NCBI GenBank assembly: GCA_945957605.1
Contig: CAMFLR010000019.1
Span: 96,971-160,970 of the forward strand
Length of the DNA: 64,000 nt
From: an uncultured Isosphaeraceae bacterium
Lineage (GTDB): Bacteria > Planctomycetota > Planctomycetia > Isosphaerales > Isosphaeraceae
Direction of reading: 5' to 3'
Shown: piece by piece, positions 58,952-64,000 of the stretch
Position numbering within the stretch: the first letter of the stretch is position 1
Layout: each line of letters opens with the position of its first letter
Position numbers and translations under genes: made by a program
The notes under the pieces: generated by a model
The model's database searches: none
Told to the model about the DNA's origin: nothing
The model's input: the letters and a program-made list of their open reading frames with translations, nothing else

Positions 58952-60046
58952 ATGACGCCGGGCGAGCGAATTCGCGAAGAGATGGAGGCCAGAGGATGGA
59001 CCCAGCGGGATCTCGCGCTTGTCCTCGACCGCTCGCTGCCTGCCATTAACGAAATCATACAGGGCAAACGCGTCGTGAGCCCGGAAATGGCGGTCGCGCT
59101 GCAGGGCGCTTTTGGGATTGAGGCTACCGAGTGGCTTCGAATGGACGCCACTTTTCGGCTTGCTCAAATCGATTCAGACGTGAGCGAAGTAGCCAGCCGA
59201 GCAAAGTTATATGAGATTGCCCCGATCAAGGACATGGAGAAGAGAGGATGGATTAGTAAAACACAGACTGCTGAAGACTTGCGGGCAGAGTTACTGAGGT
59301 TCTACCAGGTTGACTCACTGGACTCTCCTCCCGAGATCTCTGCATCATTCAAGAAGACCGCGGCGAATGATCCGGTAAATGCATCGCAACGTGCATGGTG
59401 CTTCAGGGCGAAGCATTTAGCGCAGTCGGTAGCAGCGGCCAGCTACGATGAGGCTGGTTTCCAAAAGGGCATTAAAAAGCTCAGGCGACTTACGGGATGG
59501 CCTGAAGAGACCAGAAAAGTTTCCCGTATTCTAGCTGACATGGGAATTCGATTCGTGGTGGTCGAGCCGTTGCCAAGAACGAAGATTGACGGCGCGACGT
59601 TCTGGCTTGACCCGGTTTCACCGGTTGTCGCGATGACGATTCGCTTCGACAGGATCGACAGCTTTTGGCATGTGCTTGGTCACGAGCTTTCTCATGTGAA
59701 GCACAGGGATGATTCCGTTATCGATTCTGAGATCGTAGGTGAGGGAATCTCCCCACGAGAAGAACTGAGCCCGGTCGAACAACGGGCAAATACGGAGTCT
59801 GCTTCGATGTGGCTCGAGGCGGCTGAAATGGATTCCTTTATTCGTCGAGTGGGCCCGCTCTACAGCAAAGCTAAGATCAACCAATTCGCCAACCGCTTGG
59901 TCGTGCACCCAGGGGTAATAGTCGGCCAGTTGCACGGCCGTGGTGAAATTGGCTACCAAGCGCTTCGCGATTCCCTGGTTAAGGTCAGGGACTTTGTGAC
60001 GAGTGAAGCGATGACGGATGGTTGGGGACACATTATTGGTCGTTAA
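58952..60046 (+). CDS. XRE-family regulator with ImmA/IrrE metallopeptidase domain
   Basis: This 364-residue protein has a HigA-like helix-turn-helix at residues 2-60 (GWTQRDLALVLDRSLPAINE). A helical middle follows. An ImmA/IrrE zinc peptidase domain then carries FWHVLGHELSHVKH (HExxH, about residue 244) and a downstream glutamate in EQRANTESASMWL. In ICEBs1 an ImmA cleaves a cI-like repressor (ImmR); fused forms are common in mobile elements and toxin-antitoxin loci. Its start overlaps a minicistron stop, so translation may be coupled. Confidence 0.85.
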   Translation: MTPGERIREEMEARGWTQRDLALVLDRSLPAINEIIQGKRVVSPEMAVALQGAFGIEATEWLRMDATFRLAQIDSDVSEVASRAKLYEIAPIKDMEKRGWISKTQTAEDLRAELLRFYQVDSLDSPPEISASFKKTAANDPVNASQRAWCFRAKHLAQSVAAASYDEAGFQKGIKKLRRLTGWPEETRKVSRILADMGIRFVVVEPLPRTKIDGATFWLDPVSPVVAMTIRFDRIDSFWHVLGHELSHVKHRDDSVIDSEIVGEGISPREELSPVEQRANTESASMWLEAAEMDSFIRRVGPLYSKAKINQFANRLVVHPGVIVGQLHGRGEIGYQALRDSLVKVRDFVTSEAMTDGWGHIIGR

Positions 60047-60062
60047 GGAAAGGAGGTGCTAA

Positions 60063-60587
60063 GTGTCCAAGGGTACCCGCAAGACGAAGGCGGAAGCGCT
60101 TCAAGACATCGCGAACGAGTACATTGCGTCCGGAGCGCCTTGGCCCGCCGATAGACGAACGATCGCCGCATGGGCTGTGACGCACGGCAAGTGGCATCCG
60201 CAGCGCAAATCAGTCATCGATCAATGCGCACAGGAATTGGCGGCGGCGATGCGTCTCGAAATGGAACGGGATCCGCAGGGACGAAGCGTTCGCGCAAAGC
60301 TTTGTGTGAAGATTTCCGAGAGAGACGCTGCAGGAAATCCCGTCCAAAAGACGCTGTGGTTTGGGCGCGATGCCCATCCGGATTTGATGCACCGCTCCTT
60401 GCAGCAGCGGCGAGAAGCCGTTTTCGGCGATTGCAAGCAACTCAAGACCGATCAAGATAGCTACAACGAAAACAATACCTACGGTGCCAATATCCAATTG
60501 TCGTTCGATTTTACCTCTGACCTCGCGGATTCCGAGCACGGGACCGAATATTCTCCGCCGCCGCCAGACGACTCTGACGACGACTGA
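60063..60587 (+). CDS. Partner protein of the XRE-ImmA regulator, unknown
   Basis: This 174-residue protein (GTG start, AAGGAGG upstream) has RRTIAAWAVTHGKWHPQRKS then VIDQCAQELAAAMR and LQQRREAVFGDCKQLKTDQD then SYNENN. It ends in an acidic Pro/Asp tail. Proteins of this pattern recur next to XRE-ImmA genes. It may be the target or effector of the metallopeptidase. No biochemical role is known to me. Confidence 0.68.
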   Translation: MSKGTRKTKAEALQDIANEYIASGAPWPADRRTIAAWAVTHGKWHPQRKSVIDQCAQELAAAMRLEMERDPQGRSVRAKLCVKISERDAAGNPVQKTLWFGRDAHPDLMHRSLQQRREAVFGDCKQLKTDQDSYNENNTYGANIQLSFDFTSDLADSEHGTEYSPPPPDDSDDD

Positions 60588-60629
60588 AAAATCGAGCTAC
60601 GTGATTCGCACCGTTTCCGGTTCGGAACG

Positions 60630-62039
60630 TTAATCGGTAGCAGAGCGACCTGACGCACTGTCGAAATGTTGATCTCTTCGTGGCCGCGAATGAAATCGAT
60701 TTGCGGCTGCGGCGAGGTGAGAGTCGAGCAAGTGGCCATAGGTCCGACGAATCTCCTCCGCGGACGTGCCACACAGTTCGGCGACGGTCGCGACGTCGAT
60801 TCCCATCATGAGCATTGTGGAAATCGCCGTGTGTCGGAATCGATAATTTACGACGCGGTTCGGCCCCTTCTCCAGCAACGGAAGGCCCGCCCAAATCGCA
60901 GCCGTTCGGATCTTCCTCACCTTGGCGGCCAGGTGCTCGGCGTCCCACGGTTGACCAGTCTCACGATCGGCTCCGTAGAACTCCTTGCGTGTTCCACAAC
61001 GGTGCGCGAACACGGTCGTTGGATGGTGTGGGAGCAGCTCCTTCGAGCGCCGGTTCATCGGACCTGCACGGAATTCGGAAGGCGCGGGCCTCGAATATTC
61101 GCGCCGAAGCGCTCGAGTCAAAATCGGCGAGAGATAGATCGTCCGCGCCTTGCCCGTCTTGCCGCCGACCTTCCACCGATCGGGTGGCACGACAATCTTG
61201 GCATACCGGTGCCCGACAGGGGTCACGCCGGCGTTCCATCGGACATCCTGCCATTGCGCTCCGCAAACCTCTCCAGGACGTGCGCCGGAGTGAACCAGCA
61301 CGCGGAGTAGCAAGATTGTGAGCCGGTCGAACCGAGCTTCGAGGCCGCCGGGCCCGCTATGCTCGCGGGGCCGCTTCTGAGGGCGTGGTGGCTTGCTGGG
61401 ATCTGCTGGACGTAGACCGTGCGCATAACATCGCGCGAATCTGAAGAAGGTTGCAATCTCGGAGCGCTCGGCGAATCGCTCGGGCGAGTTCGGCACCACG
61501 GGGGTCTTCAGATCCTTGCCGAGCGGGTTATTCTCGAGCAGCTTCGCCGGCTTCCTATCCGGCTCCTTCTTCGACGCCCAAGAGAAGACACGCTTGAGAC
61601 GGCGCGTGCAGTTGGCGACATAATTCGCCGAGTAACCGGCCGCCTGCCACTTGTCGATCAAAACTTGCGCGTCCGCGGATTCGAGCGTGTTCGCACGCAA
61701 CTCGGCGAATCGGCCCTTCTCGGTCTCCGCTTCGAGTATTAACGCAAGCTGCGATTGCGCACGCTGATACTCTCGCTGCCGGCCCCGATCGCCATCGACC
61801 TTCGACTCGAGCCACGCGAGGTAAAGTTGCGCGAGGCCTCCTACTGTTATCTCGACTGCCGGCACCTGCGAAGCCTCTGCGGCCTTGAGTTTTTCCTCGA
61901 GCCATCGGTTGGCCTGACGCTGAGTTTTTACGAGCGCACGCGGTGCATAAACGCGACTCGCTCGACCATTCGTTGCCGGACCAATATTGGCATACCACAA
62001 CCCATTCTTATGACGTTGCGCTTTCACTTCCCGCGACAT
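60630..62039 (-). CDS. int: Tyrosine-family site-specific integrase
   Basis: This 469-residue protein has an N-terminal SAM-like core-binding region (about residues 65-170). The catalytic domain has box I Arg in SGARPGEV (about 250), Lys in GKARTIYL (about 296), box II in NYRFRHTAIS (about 399; the usual first His is Tyr) and the nucleophile Tyr in RRTYGHL (about 435). It lies just inside the right att site and is read in the same direction as the tRNA, behind the tRNA terminator. It inserts and excises the prophage at the tRNA-Arg. Confidence 0.95.
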   Translation of the reverse strand: MSREVKAQRHKNGLWYANIGPATNGRASRVYAPRALVKTQRQANRWLEEKLKAAEASQVPAVEITVGGLAQLYLAWLESKVDGDRGRQREYQRAQSQLALILEAETEKGRFAELRANTLESADAQVLIDKWQAAGYSANYVANCTRRLKRVFSWASKKEPDRKPAKLLENNPLGKDLKTPVVPNSPERFAERSEIATFFRFARCYAHGLRPADPSKPPRPQKRPREHSGPGGLEARFDRLTILLLRVLVHSGARPGEVCGAQWQDVRWNAGVTPVGHRYAKIVVPPDRWKVGGKTGKARTIYLSPILTRALRREYSRPAPSEFRAGPMNRRSKELLPHHPTTVFAHRCGTRKEFYGADRETGQPWDAEHLAAKVRKIRTAAIWAGLPLLEKGPNRVVNYRFRHTAISTMLMMGIDVATVAELCGTSAEEIRRTYGHLLDSHLAAAANRFHSRPRRDQHFDSASGRSATD

Positions 62040-62129
62040 TACTGTGCTCTCGATTAAGTGTACGGATGCTACGGATTAGCGTCCATCACAACGAGAATCT
62101 CGCGCGTTGGCAAGAGGTATCCGGAGAGC

Positions 62130-62153
62130 AAAGGGGTACAGAAAGGGGTATGG
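62130..62153 (+). repeat. Two tandem 12-bp repeats near the right att, candidate integrase arm sites
   Basis: Two head-to-tail copies of AAAGGGGTAYRG lie between the integrase gene and the att core, 75 bp from the core. They match the pair at 6759-6782. A weaker relative, AAGAGGTATCCG, lies at 62112. Confidence 0.55.
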
Positions 62154-62180
62154 CGGCGAAGTGAGTTAATGAAGCGAATG

Positions 62181-62224
62181 AAAAAGAAAAACCGCAAGAT
62201 CCTTGTGATTAAGGAGCTTGCGGT
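62181..62224 (-). terminator. Phage-supplied tRNA terminator
   Basis: Read on the minus strand, ACCGCAAG and CTTGCGGT form a stem with inner CTCCTT/AAGGAT pairing, followed by TTTTTCTTTTT. It directly follows the tRNA-Arg 3' end. It shares the CGCAAG/CTTGCG core with the orphaned host terminator at 6532-6568. It protects the integrase gene from tRNA readthrough. Confidence 0.8.
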
Positions 62225-62227
62225 AAT

Positions 62228-62272
62228 TGTGCCCGGCAGGATTTGAACCTGCAACCTTCGGCTTCGGAGGCC
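62228..62272. repeat. Right prophage attachment site (att), within the intact tRNA-Arg
   Basis: These 45 bases are identical to 6570-6614 and form the 3' part of the reconstituted tRNA-Arg gene. Together the two copies delimit a 55,658-bp element. Confidence 0.92.
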
Positions 62273-62301
62273 GACGCTCTATCCAATTGAGCTACGGGCA
62301 C
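62228..62301 (-). tRNA. tRNA-Arg (anticodon CCG), restored by the prophage
   Basis: On the minus strand it has a perfect acceptor GTGCCCG/CGGGCAC, D loop with the GG of TTGG, anticodon stem TCGGC/GCCGA with loop CTCCGAA (CCG, reads CGG), T loop TTCAAAT and discriminator A. CCA is not encoded. Its 3' 45 bases come from the phage. It is the insertion target. Confidence 0.95.
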
Positions 62302-62544
62302 GTTGAAGATCATTCTTGTATAGTCGAGGCCCGATGAGCTTGTCAAGTGACAGCGTGCTTCCGTCATTGCAGAAACATCGCGATTTCATTGATGGGTTAT
62401 GCGGCAAAATTCGGTTAGGGCGCTTGCGGCAATCCGCGGCATCGTTCGTAAATCGTGATAGAGTTACGTAACAATTCTGTGCCGAATTGGTGCGCGGGGG
62501 CAACACGCACGACCGTTGGCGACGCGTCGCCAGGAGATTTTGAA

Positions 62545-62892
62545 ATGGCTTCCTTTCGTAAGCTGGTAGTGGTGGGTTTGGTTGTAGCGGGGGCGTTCGC
62601 CACCACGCGACCGGCGGCCGCGCAATTCCCCTCGGCACCTGCGCAGCAATTTGCGTCGTCTTACTACGGCAATCAGGCGGGGATCAGTTTCAACGCCGCG
62701 GTTTCCAGCGGGTTTAACGGAAATTACGGCTATAACCCTTATTACTCGCCGAATGGTTATGCCTACACGATGTCGAATTATCCCCCTTCGTATTTCGTCA
62801 ATCGCCCGTTGACGTACAACAACATCAACGGCACGGCTGGAATGGTCGGAAGGGTGATTGGCAGCCGCGGTATCTCGTCTCGCCGGCCATGA
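62545..62892 (+). CDS. Small secreted host protein
   Basis: This 115-residue protein has a signal peptide ending TRPAAAQF (about residue 27). A Tyr/Asn/Gly-rich mature part follows (NYGYNPYYSPNGYAYTMSNY), like many small planctomycete exported proteins. CAGGAGA precedes the ATG. Its stop overlaps the next start (ATGA). Function unknown. The 240 bases before it (62302-62544) hold the tRNA promoter region and no gene. Confidence 0.72.
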   Translation: MASFRKLVVVGLVVAGAFATTRPAAAQFPSAPAQQFASSYYGNQAGISFNAAVSSGFNGNYGYNPYYSPNGYAYTMSNYPPSYFVNRPLTYNNINGTAGMVGRVIGSRGISSRRP

Positions 62893-63869
62893 GCCTGAGG
62901 AACGACTCGAACCTGCTCCTCAACCTCCTGCGATCGACCACACCGGAAACCGGGCCGGTCGTGTTCGCGCATCGTGGCGATTCTTATCGCGCGCCAGAAA
63001 ATACGCTGATCGGATGTTGGATGGCCTGGAGGTCAGGCGCACCCGCAATCGAGTTCGACGTTCGATTGACCCGCGACGGTGTCCCCGTTGTCATTCATGA
63101 CAGCAGCCTGATTCGCACCACGAATGTCACAACAGTCTTTGCGGGCGATCCTCGTGCGCGATTTGACTATCCGGTCGAGCTGTTCGACTGGTCCGAACTG
63201 GAGAGTCTTGATGCCGGAGAATGGTTTCTTCGGCCCAATGGTGGAGCACGTTCGGCGGCCGGGTTTGGTTCGACAGGTTTGCTTGACCGGTTGATCGTTA
63301 CGTTAGGTTCGCATGGCAGTATAAGGATCAGCAAGCTAAACGAGATCCTTCAGTTTACGATCTTGGAAAACTGGCTTGCGAATGTCGAGATAAAGTCCGG
63401 ACACGTCGGACAACTCGCGCTCACCGATGCCATTGTGCAAGTGATCCAGGAACTCGAGTGCGAAGAACGAGTGCTCGTTTCCTCATTCGATCATGCCGAG
63501 GTGGAACACGTCGCGCGTCGAACGCAAAAAGTCGCAACCGGCGTGCTCGTGACAACGCCACTCGCGCACCCCACGCGATACATCCGCGACGTGGTTGGTG
63601 CCGACGCCTATCACGTCAACGGCGGATGTTTAGGGATGCAATCCGTGGGCTATCTTGTCGGCCCGTCGAGCCAACGGCTCAGGCGTGCAACGGTCGACGA
63701 GTGTCGCGCTGCGGGCGTGCCCGTTTGCGTTTACACGATCAACGACAAGGCTGCCTTCAATCAACTCGCCGAAATTGGTGTCGCCGGCGTTTTTACCGAT
63801 GACCCATCGGGAATGATCGACCCCAGCCTGGCGAGGACCGTTCAACCCAGGCCTGATGGAAGGCAGTGA
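62889..63869 (+). CDS. Glycerophosphodiester phosphodiesterase family protein
   Basis: This 326-residue protein has the GDPD motifs: VVFAHRGDSYRAPENT (catalytic His, about residue 30), IEFDVRLTRDGVPVVIHDSS (metal-binding Glu/Asp and second His, about residues 55-74), VEIKSG (about 163), and a terminal FTDDP. It should hydrolyse glycerophosphodiesters to glycerol-3-phosphate and an alcohol. No signal peptide is visible, so it is probably cytoplasmic. It is translationally coupled to the small secreted protein. Confidence 0.88.
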   Translation: MSLRNDSNLLLNLLRSTTPETGPVVFAHRGDSYRAPENTLIGCWMAWRSGAPAIEFDVRLTRDGVPVVIHDSSLIRTTNVTTVFAGDPRARFDYPVELFDWSELESLDAGEWFLRPNGGARSAAGFGSTGLLDRLIVTLGSHGSIRISKLNEILQFTILENWLANVEIKSGHVGQLALTDAIVQVIQELECEERVLVSSFDHAEVEHVARRTQKVATGVLVTTPLAHPTRYIRDVVGADAYHVNGGCLGMQSVGYLVGPSSQRLRRATVDECRAAGVPVCVYTINDKAAFNQLAEIGVAGVFTDDPSGMIDPSLARTVQPRPDGRQ

Positions 63870-64000
63870 ATTGCCCGCAAATTTCTGACGATTGCATTAG
63901 ACCAACGCTCATGATGGGTTTCGGGGTGGTGGTCGAAATCAGACCGTCGGGTGCCACTGGTGGTACGCCCAATAGTGTCCGGGATTCGTCTTCATCAAAT
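63870..64000. other. Intergenic end of window
   Basis: No gene, repeat or terminator is clear in the last 131 bases. Confidence 0.5.

Larger units (their letters stand above)
6570..62272. mobile_element. Complete tailed (siphovirus-like) prophage integrated in tRNA-Arg
   Basis: The element is bounded by two 45-bp direct repeats of a tRNA-Arg 3' end, with a tyrosine integrase just inside the right repeat. It contains a full virion module in conserved order (small and large terminase, portal, scaffold, decoration, capsid, connectors, tail terminator, tail tube, frameshifted chaperone, tape measure). There is also an immunity region, a recombination and replication module, and many cargo genes. 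No tail sheath gene was recognised, and a G/GT-type frameshift is present, so a long non-contractile tail is inferred. No structural gene is visibly broken, so it may be inducible. A recognisable endolysin is missing. Confidence 0.93.

Noticed and set aside
60630..62039. Integrase as inactive because box II lacks the usual first histidine
   Set aside because: A tyrosine at that place is found in many active tyrosine recombinases, and Arg, Lys, Arg-His and Tyr are all present.

Overview
The window is a piece of a planctomycete chromosome (roughly 60% GC by eye) that carries an apparently complete tailed-phage prophage. The host assignment rests on a DUF1559 pseudopilin-type protein at the left edge, a secreted protein with the planctomycetal N-terminal motif LESRDLLTA, and two PEP-CTERM-tailed proteins. 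No ribosomal or other taxonomic marker is present, so the genus is not resolved.

Layout. Host DNA runs from 1 to about 6569: a truncated DUF1559 protein, two small lipoproteins, a kelch-repeat protein, a metallophosphoesterase and a secreted protein. The prophage lies between two identical 45-bp repeats, 6570-6614 and 62228-62272 (period 55,658 bp). The repeat is the 3' part of a tRNA-Arg(CCG) gene that is intact at the right end. Host DNA resumes at 62273 with a small secreted protein and a glycerophosphodiester phosphodiesterase.

Inside the prophage, left to right: an accessory zone (PEP-CTERM GloVer-repeat protein, adenine methyltransferase-DUF3560 protein, an opposite-strand nucleotidyltransferase pair); small membrane proteins and a thioredoxin-trypsin membrane protein; an AAA+ clamp-loader-like ATPase and a DUF488-like protein; a tRNA-Gly-like RNA with a terminator directly in front of a Mom-like/antirestriction modification gene and a ParB-like gene; the packaging, head and tail genes (terminase, portal, scaffold, decoration, capsid, connectors, fibres, tail tube, a -1 frameshifted tail chaperone, tape measure); leftward cargo genes (secreted proteins, nuclease, DUF72); the immunity region (CI-like repressor facing a ribbon-helix-helix regulator); an early operon with Gam-like and RecT-like recombination proteins, a replication protein containing a 22-bp iteron array, CsrA, RusA and many small proteins; a tRNA(CAT); a second accessory zone (abortive-infection-like protein, SLOG protein, two small-RNA-like units, XRE-ImmA pair); and a tyrosine integrase beside the tRNA.

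The rightward modules appear to be driven by at least three near-identical promoters (TTGNNT, 16 bp, TATAATTAA) at about 8.6, 16.7 and 48.2 kb. The most unusual feature is the tRNA-Gly-like RNA and attenuator-like terminator beside the Mom-like gene: phage Mu Mom installs a glycinamide-type group on adenine, so a glycyl-tRNA mimic next to such an enzyme suggests a testable DNA-hypermodification system. All functional calls come from reading motifs and context; no searches were run.
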